From assembly GCF_024399335.1 (NCBI RefSeq), contig NZ_CP075339.1, positions 806,001 through 870,000 of the forward strand: 64,000 nucleotides of DNA, given 5' to 3'. The DNA is from Leucobacter aridicollis (GTDB lineage: Bacteria > Actinomycetota > Actinomycetes > Actinomycetales > Microbacteriaceae). The notes under the pieces are model-generated. The model did no database searches. It saw only the letters and a program-made list of their open reading frames with translations, and was not told where the DNA came from. This document shows, piece by piece, positions 31,972 to 40,186 of this stretch. Both the position numbers and the translations under genes were made by a program. Each line of letters opens with the position of its first letter. The first letter of the stretch is position 1.

Positions 31972-33420
31972 ATGACAACAACGACTGAATCCCTGGGGGC
32001 GCACCCCCATGCCTCACCAGGCCAATCGCGCGAGCAACGGCCGAAACGCCAGCGAGGCTGGCTAGCCCAGCTGCTACTTCGGCTGCACTTCTATGCCGGC
32101 GTTCTCGTCGGTCCGTTCATTCTGATCGCGGCGGTGTCTGGCGGCCTGTACGCGCTGACACCCGTCATCGAAAAGGCAGTCTATGCGCACGAGCTTCGCG
32201 TTCCTGTCGCCGACGCCGAGCTGTCGCTCGCGGATCAGATTCGAGCCGCCCAGCAATACGTCGGCGGCGACGTCGCGCTGAGCGCCGTACGACCCGCCCC
32301 AGAACCCGGGGCCACAACCCGTGTGCTGTTCGCCGATCCGTCGCTCGGTGGGAGCGAATCGCGGGCGGTGTTCGTCGACCCGGCGACCGCCGAGATCCGC
32401 GGCGACCTCACGGTCTACGGCACGAGCGGCGCCCTGCCGCTTCGAACCTGGGTCGACAACCTGCATCGCAACCTGAACCTCGGCGAGCCAGGCCGGTTCT
32501 ACAGCGAACTGGCCGCATCGTGGCTGGGGATCATTGCGCTCGCTGGCCTCGGGCTCTGGATCGCGCGCATCAGGAAATCGCGCACGAAGAAGGACTTCGT
32601 CCGCCCGAACCGGCGGTACACGGGTTACCGGAAGACCCTGAGCTGGCACACATCGCTCGGCATCTGGGCGCTCGTTGGCGCGCTGTTTCTGTCGGCGACG
32701 GGCATCACGTGGTCGCAGTACGCTGGCGGCAACGTCAGGGTCGTTCGCGCGGCGCTCGGCGGCGGGACGCCCGCGCTCGCGACGAGCCTTGACGGGGCCG
32801 CGCCAGCGGACGACGAACACGCACACCATCACGGGCCCGCGTCGGCTCCGACAGGCGAGGCGAACCCCGACACGTTCGATGCGATGCTCGCGATCGCGCA
32901 GCGTATCAATGTGAACACGGGCCTTGTCGAGATCAAGCCGCCAGCCGAGCCAGGCCAGGCGTGGGTGGTGAAAGAGATCAAGGCGGCGTTTCCCACAGAG
33001 GTCGACCAGGTCGCGATCAACGGGAGCACGATGGAGGTCGTCGACAGGCTCGACTTCGCCGACTACCCGCCGCTCGCGAAGCTCAGCCGGTGGGGGATCG
33101 ATCTGCACATGGGGGCAATGTTTGGGCTCATAAACCAGCTCGTCTTGTTGCTGCTCGCCGCTGGCATCGCGACCCTTGTCGTGCTCGGCTACCTCATGTG
33201 GTGGCGCAGGCGCCCGACGCGCACCTCGCCGCTCGAATTCGCGAGCCCGCCGCGCCGCGGAGCCGTTCGCGGAGCACCGTGGTGGGGGATTGGGATCGTC
33301 GCCGTCGCAGCCATCGGGATCGGCATAGTGTTGCCCTTCGTCGGCTGGACGCTGCTCGGGTTCGTCGTGATTGACACTGTTGTTCGGGCAGTGCGGGAAC
33401 GACGGGTTCGCAGAGCTTAG
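31972..33420 (+). CDS. PepSY-associated TM protein
   Basis: A 482-residue membrane protein of the PepSY_TM family. TM1 is 'LHFYAGVLVGPFILIAAVSGGLYAL', followed by PepSY-type extracellular domains, then three more TM segments and a C-terminal pair. Conserved His residues: 'WVDNLHRNLNLGEPGRFYSELAASWLGIIALAGLGLWI' and 'LSWHTSLGIWALVGALFLSATGITWS'. A His run (DDEHAHHHGPA) is in the second extracellular domain. PepSY_TM proteins are often involved in iron or copper uptake/reduction; located 8 nt after the PCu(A)C gene, a copper role is likely. Confidence 0.85.
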   Translation: MTTTTESLGAHPHASPGQSREQRPKRQRGWLAQLLLRLHFYAGVLVGPFILIAAVSGGLYALTPVIEKAVYAHELRVPVADAELSLADQIRAAQQYVGGDVALSAVRPAPEPGATTRVLFADPSLGGSESRAVFVDPATAEIRGDLTVYGTSGALPLRTWVDNLHRNLNLGEPGRFYSELAASWLGIIALAGLGLWIARIRKSRTKKDFVRPNRRYTGYRKTLSWHTSLGIWALVGALFLSATGITWSQYAGGNVRVVRAALGGGTPALATSLDGAAPADDEHAHHHGPASAPTGEANPDTFDAMLAIAQRINVNTGLVEIKPPAEPGQAWVVKEIKAAFPTEVDQVAINGSTMEVVDRLDFADYPPLAKLSRWGIDLHMGAMFGLINQLVLLLLAAGIATLVVLGYLMWWRRRPTRTSPLEFASPPRRGAVRGAPWWGIGIVAVAAIGIGIVLPFVGWTLLGFVVIDTVVRAVRERRVRRA

Positions 33421-33426
33421 ACGGTA

Positions 33427-33473
33427 GGGCTTCGCGGGACGACTAGGCATCGCCAGGTCGTCCCGCGAAGCCC
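33427..33473. terminator. strong 17-bp hairpin terminator
   Basis: Arms 33427-33443 and 33457-33473 pair perfectly over 17 bp with a 13-nt loop. It begins 6 nt after the PepSY gene stop. No U-tract. The rest of the gap to 33659 shows no other feature apart from the -10 box below. Confidence 0.8.
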
Positions 33474-33647
33474 CAGCGGCCGAGCGCGCCCTGAGTAGGT
33501 CGGCCGATGTCGAAAGACTGCCCGCTCGCACTGGGGAGGAGCCTGCTCGAGACGAGGCCGACAGTGCACCGCGTGCAGTTTGCGCAGGCGCGCGATCAAA
33601 CCGCGCATACTTCGCCGACGGCGCTCCAGCCACACGCTGAGCACTAC

Positions 33648-33653
33648 TACGCT
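33648..33653 (+). promoter_or_regulatory. -10 box of a leaderless promoter
   Basis: TACGCT ends 6 nt before the ATG at 33660; no Shine-Dalgarno precedes it. Confidence 0.4.
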
Positions 33654-33659
33654 TGCGGG

Positions 33660-35411
33660 ATGCTCGACACTTCTCAGGCCCCCTCTCGCGCCATTTCCCG
33701 GGAGAGCCCGCTTCTTTCTGCATCGCCCGCACGCGTTCGGTTCTCGGCGCTTCTCGTGGTCATAGCCGGGCTCGTGCTTGCACTCTCTTGGGGCGGCGCT
33801 GGTGCGGCCACGCCCGCAGCTGCAGCTGATCTCCAAGCTGAGGCAGTCGAATCGACAACGACGCTCAATATGCTCGCCACTCCAACGAAGTATGGCGACC
33901 TGGCGATTCTCGGCGCCACCGTCACGCTCGCTGGGCCGGCGAACCTTTCAGGCAAGCCCATTCACTTCGAACTCGATGGTCAGCAGATCGGAAGCACCGT
34001 GCTGATCTACACCGGGGGTGGTAAGTTTTCCACGCTGATTCCCCTCACCTACTTTCCCGCCGCCGGGACGCACACGCTCGTCGCGCGTTTCGACGGCACC
34101 AACGACGACTCAACTGGCTTCGCGCTGCCCTCGGCCAGCCAGCCGCTCGAGTTCTCTGTCGCCCAAGCTCCGACTGACACCAACGTGACCGAGGCACCCA
34201 GTGTGCTCACCGCGGTCGAGCCGGTCGAGGTCTCGGCGGGTGTCACCTCGCCGGTCATCGGCCTGACAGGTGAAGTCTCCCTGTACGCAGATTCGACTCC
34301 CATTGCACACGCTAGCCTTCGCCCTGACGGGACGGTGAAGTTCACCGAGGTGACTGTCCCGTGGGGCACGACATCGCTCCACGCCGCCTTCGTTGGCGAC
34401 GCGGCGGGCAACTTCGCCGCCTCCACCTCGCCAGCACTGCAGGTCACCGTCGCAGCCGTCGACACGACAACGACAGCGAACCTGAGCGTGCCTGAGAGCC
34501 GCGCCGACGAGACCACCCGCGTTTCAGCTGTGGTGCGCAACTCAGACCCTGTCCGCCTTGTCGACCCGCGCGGCGACGTGCAACTGCTGATCGACGGCGC
34601 AGTCGCTCAAACCGTGACAGTCGGCACGAGTGTCGCCGACGCCGACGGGACGAGCGAAGCATCGTTTGAGATCAACGGAACAGACCTGGAAGTCGGTGAA
34701 CACACGGTCGAGGCCCGCTTCGTCCCAGAGCCAGGGTTTGCGCCCTCGGGCAGCGAACAGCTGCAATTGCAGATCTTGGGGATCGAGACCTCGCTCGTCG
34801 CTTCGACAGCAAAGACCGACTTTGCTCCAACGGAAGCGATCCTCGTCTCAGTGACGGCGAGCACCACGGGCGCAAGCGGGGAATCGGGGGAGACTCGCTC
34901 GCGAGACGAAAACGGAGACGCGCTGCCACCTGGTGGATCCCCGGTGGACGGCACCGTCCAGGCGTTCGTCAACGACCAGCCGCACGGCGACCCCTTCGCC
35001 GTCACCGATGGCGTCGGTCAGGCGGCTCTCCCTGCGCTTCACGCCGGGTCCCACGAGATCGAATTGCGGCTCACGCCAAGCGGACACGGCCAGCTCGCAA
35101 GCTCGACGACCTTGCAAATTACTGTCACTGTGCCAGACGAAGACGGCGGTGAGACCGACGGCGGTGAGACCGATGGCGGCGAGACCGACGGCGGCGAAAC
35201 CGATGGCGGCGACAACGGCGAAAGCGGGGAGGGTCAAGGCCTCGGTGAACCAGGCACCGGTACCACCCCTGCTCGAGCCATCGAGCAGCCCGCCAACGTG
35301 CTTGGCGCGACTGGCAGCGGCACCCCCGCCTCGCTCGTCATTGGAGGAGTAGTGCTGCTGCTCGGAGCTGGAACCCTGGTCGGTGCTCGTCGACTGAATC
35401 GGCGGTCCTAG
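33660..35411 (+). CDS. cell-wall protein with Ig-like repeats and LPXTG-like tail
   Basis: A 583-residue secreted protein. The signal peptide's hydrophobic stretch (LLVVIAGLVLALSWGGAGAA) ends about residue 52. Then come about four to five bacterial Ig-like (Big_3-type) domains of ~95 residues, each starting near 'TTTLNMLATPTKYGD', 'TDTNVTEAPSVLTAVEPV', 'DTTTTANLSVPESRADE' and 'ETSLVASTAKTDFAPTE'. A GGETD tandem linker (see repeat) precedes the sorting signal: LGATGSG, a 20-residue hydrophobic helix, then RRLNRRS. The LXATG motif is an LPXTG variant. No sortase is in the window. It probably forms a surface stalk or adhesin. ATG at 33660 is chosen since a longer frame begins before the promoter. 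Confidence 0.85.
   Translation: MLDTSQAPSRAISRESPLLSASPARVRFSALLVVIAGLVLALSWGGAGAATPAAAADLQAEAVESTTTLNMLATPTKYGDLAILGATVTLAGPANLSGKPIHFELDGQQIGSTVLIYTGGGKFSTLIPLTYFPAAGTHTLVARFDGTNDDSTGFALPSASQPLEFSVAQAPTDTNVTEAPSVLTAVEPVEVSAGVTSPVIGLTGEVSLYADSTPIAHASLRPDGTVKFTEVTVPWGTTSLHAAFVGDAAGNFAASTSPALQVTVAAVDTTTTANLSVPESRADETTRVSAVVRNSDPVRLVDPRGDVQLLIDGAVAQTVTVGTSVADADGTSEASFEINGTDLEVGEHTVEARFVPEPGFAPSGSEQLQLQILGIETSLVASTAKTDFAPTEAILVSVTASTTGASGESGETRSRDENGDALPPGGSPVDGTVQAFVNDQPHGDPFAVTDGVGQAALPALHAGSHEIELRLTPSGHGQLASSTTLQITVTVPDEDGGETDGGETDGGETDGGETDGGDNGESGEGQGLGEPGTGTTPARAIEQPANVLGATGSGTPASLVIGGVVLLLGAGTLVGARRLNRRS
35145..35204 (+). repeat. 15-bp tandem repeat encoding GGETD
   Basis: Four imperfect 15-bp units (consensus GGCGGTGAGACCGAC) encode Gly-Gly-Glu-Thr-Asp, followed by a degenerate fifth (GGDNG). 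It is a flexible linker just before the sorting signal of the Ig-like protein. Slippage could change its length. Confidence 0.85.
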
Positions 35412-35424
35412 CGCGACGGCCACA

Positions 35425-35455
35425 GCGCGGCGGCCGTGCTCGCGTGCCGCCGCGC
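35425..35455 (+). terminator. hairpin after Ig-like protein gene
   Basis: A 10-bp GC stem (35425-35434 with 35446-35455, 11-nt loop) begins 14 nt after the stop at 35411. No U-tract. The remainder to 35601 shows no other feature. Confidence 0.65.
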
Positions 35456-35601
35456 GAACGTATAGTCGAGCTGCGCGAGGCGCTGGCCCGTCGGGAATAC
35501 ACTGTGTTCGAGGCGAAGACGATCACGTTGCCGCTTGAGTAGCTGGTTCGCTGGGTCTGGCCCCTGCGGGTCTTACGAACCCGGAATCTGGAAGGAACAG
35601 T

Positions 35602-36054
35602 ATGAGCGTCAACGTCGCCGACTCAATCGATCGCCAGATTATTGATGCGCTGCGCGCGGATGGCCGCCGCCCGTTTCGGCAGATCGCATCGGACCTGGGG
35701 GTGAGCGAGTCGACCGTGCGGTCGAGATTCGCTCGCCTCTCCGAGCTTGGGATCTTGCAGGTCGTTGGCCTCGCTGGGTTGCACGGAGTCGGGGCCGTCG
35801 AAGGGCATATCGCGATTCAAGTCGTCGGCGCGTCAGCGCACTCTGTCGCGCAACGGCTTGCGCAGCTCCCAGAGGTGAAGCTGGTTGCCGAAGCCGTAGG
35901 GGCTGCAGACCTGATACTCGACGTCGTCTTCCAGAACCTCAGTGACTTTCAACGCTTCATCAAGATCGAGCTGCCTGCCTACGAGGGTGTACGGAAGGTT
36001 GAATTCTTGCGGACCGGCGAGATCGTCAAAGACTCATACGTCTGGGCGAGTTAA
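35602..36054 (+). CDS. Lrp/AsnC-family regulator
   Basis: A 150-residue regulator with the Lrp layout: N-terminal HTH 'DSIDRQIIDALRADGRRPFRQIASDLGVSESTVRSRFARLSELGIL' and a C-terminal RAM/ligand domain ('GHIAIQVVGASAHSVAQRLAQLPEVKLVAEAVGAADLILDVV'). ATG at 35602 follows GGAAGGAACAGT. Convergent with a second Lrp gene (stops 20 bp apart). Probably senses an amino acid or similar ligand of the catabolic island that follows. Confidence 0.9.
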   Translation: MSVNVADSIDRQIIDALRADGRRPFRQIASDLGVSESTVRSRFARLSELGILQVVGLAGLHGVGAVEGHIAIQVVGASAHSVAQRLAQLPEVKLVAEAVGAADLILDVVFQNLSDFQRFIKIELPAYEGVRKVEFLRTGEIVKDSYVWAS

Positions 36055-36074
36055 CGGGTCTCCGGCGGCGAACG

Positions 36075-36548
36075 TTACGTGCGGGCTCGCCGCTGCCCGC
36101 TGCCGCCGCGCAGGCCACGCCACGAGTGATCCTTCTCAAACCGGGTGAGGATCGAGGTCTGTATTTCCGAGATGCCGTCGATAGCTCGAATAGTGTCGAG
36201 CAGCCGCTGCGATTCTGGGAGACTCGCGCACGTCAGCTCAACATAGATTTCCTTTGAACCTGCACCGGCGGCAACTCGGTTCGTGTGGTGGAGTTGCGCG
36301 AGCGCTAGGCACACGCTCTCCACCCTGGACGGGTGATCGACGGTGACGAACAGTCGGAGCGCCTGCATGCCAAGCGATATCGGGTTGCAGAGCGCGACAA
36401 TCACCAGAATTCCGTTGTCGAGCATTCGCTGTACTCGGTTACGAATCGTCGCCTCGCTAAGGTGAAGCGCAGCGGCGATGGAGGTATACGGGGTGCGCCC
36501 GTCGCGGCCGAGCATCGCGAGAATCGAAGAGTCGACGTCATCGAGCAT
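36075..36548 (-). CDS. Lrp/AsnC-family regulator
   Basis: A 157-residue Lrp-type regulator, with HTH 'DDVDSSILAMLGRDGRTPYTSIAAALHLSEATIRNRVQRMLDNGIL' and RAM domain 'RLFVTVDHPSRVESVCLALAQLHHTNRVAAGAGSKEIYVELTCA'. A basic tail (RGLRGGSGQRRART) extends beyond the domain. It is 60 bp downstream of the amidase-BKACE gene on the same strand, so it may belong to the same transcript and control that gene and the divergent transporter operon. Confidence 0.88.
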   Translation of the reverse strand: MLDDVDSSILAMLGRDGRTPYTSIAAALHLSEATIRNRVQRMLDNGILVIVALCNPISLGMQALRLFVTVDHPSRVESVCLALAQLHHTNRVAAGAGSKEIYVELTCASLPESQRLLDTIRAIDGISEIQTSILTRFEKDHSWRGLRGGSGQRRART

Positions 36549-36608
36549 GTGTCGCTCCTCCCGGTGGTGGTCGTTGCACGCAGACCACCACCGGCGCCTC
36601 AGAACCGG

Positions 36609-38150
36609 CTAGGCCGTCGTGGCGTGTAGCTCAGCGTAGATCCGCAATGCTTCTGCTACCTGAATACTATTCGATGCGATCGCGCCATCCTCGCTACTCA
36701 CGACGTCCTCGATACCCACTCGCACCTCGACACCGTCGGCGATGGCTGCGCGGACCACGGGCCAGGTCGTTCCCTCGAGCCCGTGGTACAGCAGCGGGGC
36801 CGTGACCCCTCCCGCGCGGAGCGCCGCGGCCATCTCGCGACAGTCACGCACCGCCTGGTCGGGATCCTCAGCGAGCGGCTCGATGAGTACGCGGACGTTG
36901 TCGTGCAGCGTTGGCGACGCGAGGAGCGCGGGCACATCGTCCATTGACCAGACAGCGCTCTCAAGCACCATGCCTCGCGCGAGAACGGCCTGTGCCGCCT
37001 CGGCGGCACCCTCTTCGCAGAACGCGACCGATGCGAAGTCAGGCAGCCACTCGGCCTCCCATGCCTCGATCTTTGCCATTCTGTCCGCGTGATCGGCGCA
37101 GGTCCAGAGGCCGGTGGTTGTGCCGACGACGATCGTGGGATCCTCCTCCCGCACTGCACGCACCATGGCAGCGATGTGTTCAGGGGCAATCGTTTGACCA
37201 CCATTAGCGGTGCGCGCGTGCGCGTGGATGACATCCGCCCCAGCTCGAACTGAGGCGGCGGCCTCGGCCGCAATTTCCGCGGGAGTGAGCGGGACGAGCG
37301 GGGTTTCGGCCGTCTCCCGGCCGCCATTCACCGCGGCCTTGATGAAGATCTTGGGGCGAACGGTGTAGGCGAGGTCGATTCGGCGGTTGGCGAGGGCCGG
37401 GAGTACGCGGCGCACCTGCGCCGTACGGTCGCCAGAGACCTCGGCAGCGCACCAGCCCACCTCGGGCTCTCCCGCGTCTGCGACAACGATGCCCATTGGG
37501 TCGATGATCTTGCTTCCCGCCACGCAGTCGGGCGCCGAGTTGCCGCTTGCCACGACCCATGTCGTGCTCTCGATCGCCCGCGCACGGAGCAGGGTCGACC
37601 AGTGGTCTTCCTTGTTGCGGCCTGTCATCCATGCGGCGGTGACCGCAATGACCTCTGCTCCCGCATCGACGAGTGAGCGCGTGAGCTCGGGAAAGCGCAG
37701 GTCGTAACAGTTCACGAGCCCGACGTGCACGCCGCCAAGCTGCACGACGGGTGGGAGTTCGTCGCCGGGCTGCACGCGGCCCGACTCCTGGTACGAGAAC
37801 GCGTCATACAGGTGCAGCTTTCGATAGCTGCCGCTGAGCGCGCCGTCGCTGTCGACGGCAAGGATGGTGTTGAACGGGCGAGGCGTGCCGCTTGGTTCGA
37901 GGCCCGAGGCGATAAGCGCGATGCGGTGGCGGGCTGCGATGGCTCGTAAGCCGTCACTGAACTCTGCCCAGTGATCGTCCGCTACGGGAGCCAGCGAACC
38001 GGTCACGAGACCGGTCTGCACCATCGACTCCTCGGGGAGCACGAGCAGCCCCACCCCGGCGGCCGCTGCGTCTTCTGCGAGCGCCTCGGCGCGCGCAAGG
38101 TTGTCACGAACGTCCGCCGTCGGGGCGAACTGAGCGGCTGCAATTTTCAT
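36609..38150 (-). CDS. carbon-nitrogen hydrolase fused to BKACE domain
   Basis: A 513-residue fusion. Residues ~1-262 form a carbon-nitrogen hydrolase: 'LPEES' (Glu40), 'YRKLHLYDAFSYQES' (Lys111) and 'GLVNCYDLRFPELTR' (Cys148), all three catalytic residues present; the NCYDLRFPE block is that of amidases close to Nit2/omega-amidase. Residues ~266-505 match the beta-keto acid cleavage enzyme family (BKACE, DUF849): 'KIFIKAAVNGGRETAETPLVPLTPAEIAAEAAASVRAGADVIHAHAR' with zinc ligands His309 and His311 and the closing 'VRVGIEDVV'. The two lie in one continuous frame without stop, and the BKACE part is shorter than the usual ~300 residues. It may hydrolyse an amide and pass the product to a condensation/cleavage with acetyl-CoA. 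Divergent from the transporter operon. Confidence 0.85.
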   Translation of the reverse strand: MKIAAAQFAPTADVRDNLARAEALAEDAAAAGVGLLVLPEESMVQTGLVTGSLAPVADDHWAEFSDGLRAIAARHRIALIASGLEPSGTPRPFNTILAVDSDGALSGSYRKLHLYDAFSYQESGRVQPGDELPPVVQLGGVHVGLVNCYDLRFPELTRSLVDAGAEVIAVTAAWMTGRNKEDHWSTLLRARAIESTTWVVASGNSAPDCVAGSKIIDPMGIVVADAGEPEVGWCAAEVSGDRTAQVRRVLPALANRRIDLAYTVRPKIFIKAAVNGGRETAETPLVPLTPAEIAAEAAASVRAGADVIHAHARTANGGQTIAPEHIAAMVRAVREEDPTIVVGTTTGLWTCADHADRMAKIEAWEAEWLPDFASVAFCEEGAAEAAQAVLARGMVLESAVWSMDDVPALLASPTLHDNVRVLIEPLAEDPDQAVRDCREMAAALRAGGVTAPLLYHGLEGTTWPVVRAAIADGVEVRVGIEDVVSSEDGAIASNSIQVAEALRIYAELHATTA

Positions 38151-38319
38151 GGGGATCCGATCGTCAAGGGTGGGCCGCTAGCGCTCGGTGCGCGGCGGGA
38201 GTGGCACTCATTCTTGCGCCGGCGTGGGAGGCAATTCCGCCGAGATTGCGAAATTCGTGGTTTCAAAAACCGAAATCTCACCACATCGCAAAAGTCGCAA
38301 CACAACTGCTTTCGCGCCA

Positions 38320-38348
38320 TTGTTGGCGACCCGGGTCGCTCATATGAT
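38320..38348 (+). promoter_or_regulatory. sigma-70-type promoter of the transporter operon
   Basis: A -35 TTGTTG (38320-38325), 17 bp, then a -10 TATGAT (38343-38348) is the closest match to the housekeeping consensus seen in the window. The start of transcription would be about 38355, leaving a leader of ~115 nt. Confidence 0.65.
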
Positions 38349-38406
38349 TGGGGCCTCCACATCTGAATGAATGTGGAGATGCACAACATCACAATGTTCG
38401 GCAATC

Positions 38407-38443
38407 CGGGGCCCAGCCCCGACGCCCGCGGGCCTCACCCGCG
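38407..38443 (+). promoter_or_regulatory. two tandem hairpins in transporter leader
   Basis: Stem 1 is CGGGGC/GCCCCG (38407-38412 with 38416-38421, loop CCA) and stem 2 is CGCGGG/CCCGCG (38427-38432 with 38438-38443, loop CCTCA). They lie between the promoter and the AAAGG/GGAG ribosome site of the binding-protein gene. A role in mRNA stability or control is inferred. Confidence 0.45.
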
Positions 38444-38468
38444 AGCGCAGCAGAAAGGTAATGGAGCC

Positions 38469-40181
38469 TTGACACACAAGAACAGCTCTTCCCGCAAGGC
38501 AAGGGCACTCAAGACCGCGGTGGTCGGCATCGCCGCGGCGCTCACGTTTGCGGGATGCACGAGCGCCCCCGCGAGCGAGGAAACGCCGGCCAGCGGCGGA
38601 ATCGCCGTTGTCGCGTTAACGCAAGAGCCGGGCATGCTGAGCCCCATGTTCAGCACGCAGAGCGGCTCGAACCTCGCCTACGCGTTCGTCGTAGAACCCC
38701 TCTTCACGACGCTCGACACCGGCGAGCGCGTTCCCAATCTCGCAACCGAGGTCCCCACGAAGGAGAACGGCCTCATCAGCGACGATGGGCTCACCGTGAC
38801 CTACAAGCTTCACGAGGGGATCACTTGGTCGGACGGCGAACCGTTCACGGCCGAGGACCTCGCGTTCACAATCGACGTCACGAAGCAGCCAGATACCCCC
38901 GCCATCCCCGACTCGGAGTACGGCGCGATCGCCTCCTACGAGGTGCTCGATCCGCAGAGCATTGCCGTCGAGTTCACACAGACGCAGCCCAACTACCTGA
39001 ACCTCTTCAAGCAGGTGCTCCCGAAGCACAAGTTTGAGAGTGCGAGCATCGATTCCGACGACCCCGAGCTGCGTGAACCAACAGGCACCGGCCCGTTCGC
39101 AATCAGCGAGTGGAGCTCAGGCGACGAGATCAAGTTCACCCGAAACGAGAACTACTGGCGCGAGGATTCGCAGCCCAAGCTCGACGGTGTGACTGTGAAG
39201 ATCAACCCTGACCTCACGACCGCAGTCAACGGCTTCACCCGTGGCGAGTTTGATCTCGTGTTCGGCCTCACAGCTGGCGACCTCGACGAGGTCGCGGCGG
39301 CCGTCGACTCCGGTGCGCCGATCGAACTGCACGAGAAGCCCGAGAACACGGGCTTTGTCGAGTGGCTGTGGATCAACAACTCAGACAAGGGAGCGCTCGG
39401 AACCCCGCACCCAGTTCTTGGGGACCCTGCCGTGCGGGAAGCCATCGATTATGCAATTGACCGCGAAGGCGTGCTCGCTGACGTGCTCGGTGGATTCGGC
39501 ACCTTGAGCAACTCGCTCGTCTACGCGGGCTTTGGCGGCGAGCTTACTGAGACAGTCCCATTTGACGCCGACAAGGCAAACAGCATCCTTGACGACGCAG
39601 GGTGGCAGCTCGGTTCCGATGGCGTGCGCAGTAAGGACGGCGTGCGCGCATCGGTGAAGTTCCAGACGATCAGCGGCGACGAGGTGCGCGCCCTCTACCA
39701 GCAGGTGATCCAGCAGAATCTCAAGGATGTCGGCATCGAGACCGTCATTGAGAACGTCCCATCCAACCTGATGTTTGGTGACGCCAAAGACGGCGGCCTG
39801 CTCGCGACAGGCAATTTCGACATCATGATGTCGCGCGCGGGTAAGCTTCCTGATCCGACCGAGTGGATGATGGAATTCGAGTCGGGCCAGATTCCCGATA
39901 GCCCGGAAGCATCAGGCTACTCATACGCATGGTGGAGCAGCCCCGAGTACGACGCGCTCTTCGCAACTGTTGCATCGGAGATGGACCCCGAGGTCCGCGA
40001 AGACGCAGTCCACGCGGCCAACAAGTTGTTTGCGAGCGAACGCCCGGCGATCCCGATCTACGCGTCGCCGACAGCCTGGGCGTGGTCAAGCGAACTCACC
40101 GGCGTGGACGATGACTCATGGAACGGGCCATGGGACACGACAAGCTCAGTGAACTGGGCATTCGCTGGAGCGAGTGAGTAG
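38469..40181 (+). CDS. dppA: ABC transporter substrate-binding lipoprotein (peptide family 5)
   Basis: A ~570-residue extracytoplasmic binding protein of the oligo/dipeptide (SBP family 5) class. With a TTG start at 38469 it begins 'THKNSSSRKARALKTAVVG' and has a lipobox FAGC. The SBP_bac_5 blocks are 'PLFTTLDTGERVPNLATEVP', 'GLTVTYKLHEGITWSDGEPFTAEDLAFTI', 'PTGTGPFAISEW' and 'VREAIDYAIDREGVLADVLGG'. Upstream ATG 38367 is in frame, but it would put 34 odd residues in front of the signal peptide, so TTG (after AAAGGTAATGGAG) is preferred. It heads a ten-gene same-strand run. Confidence 0.85.
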   Translation: MTHKNSSSRKARALKTAVVGIAAALTFAGCTSAPASEETPASGGIAVVALTQEPGMLSPMFSTQSGSNLAYAFVVEPLFTTLDTGERVPNLATEVPTKENGLISDDGLTVTYKLHEGITWSDGEPFTAEDLAFTIDVTKQPDTPAIPDSEYGAIASYEVLDPQSIAVEFTQTQPNYLNLFKQVLPKHKFESASIDSDDPELREPTGTGPFAISEWSSGDEIKFTRNENYWREDSQPKLDGVTVKINPDLTTAVNGFTRGEFDLVFGLTAGDLDEVAAAVDSGAPIELHEKPENTGFVEWLWINNSDKGALGTPHPVLGDPAVREAIDYAIDREGVLADVLGGFGTLSNSLVYAGFGGELTETVPFDADKANSILDDAGWQLGSDGVRSKDGVRASVKFQTISGDEVRALYQQVIQQNLKDVGIETVIENVPSNLMFGDAKDGGLLATGNFDIMMSRAGKLPDPTEWMMEFESGQIPDSPEASGYSYAWWSSPEYDALFATVASEMDPEVREDAVHAANKLFASERPAIPIYASPTAWAWSSELTGVDDDSWNGPWDTTSSVNWAFAGASE

Positions 40182-40186
40182 TACCG

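Larger units (their letters stand above)
38151..38468. other. 318-bp divergent control region with structured leader
   Basis: The gap between the hydrolase-BKACE gene and the transporter operon holds a GGTTT-CAA-AAACC inverted repeat (38259-38271), a strong promoter (next entry) and a leader with two GC hairpins. I see no gene in it. The region 38239-38310 is AT-rich relative to its surroundings and likely includes regulator sites. Confidence 0.5.

Noticed and set aside
33507..33659. 51-codon extension of the Ig-like protein
   Set aside because: It would include the promoter and hydrophilic sequence before the signal peptide; ATG 33660 directly precedes a proper signal peptide.
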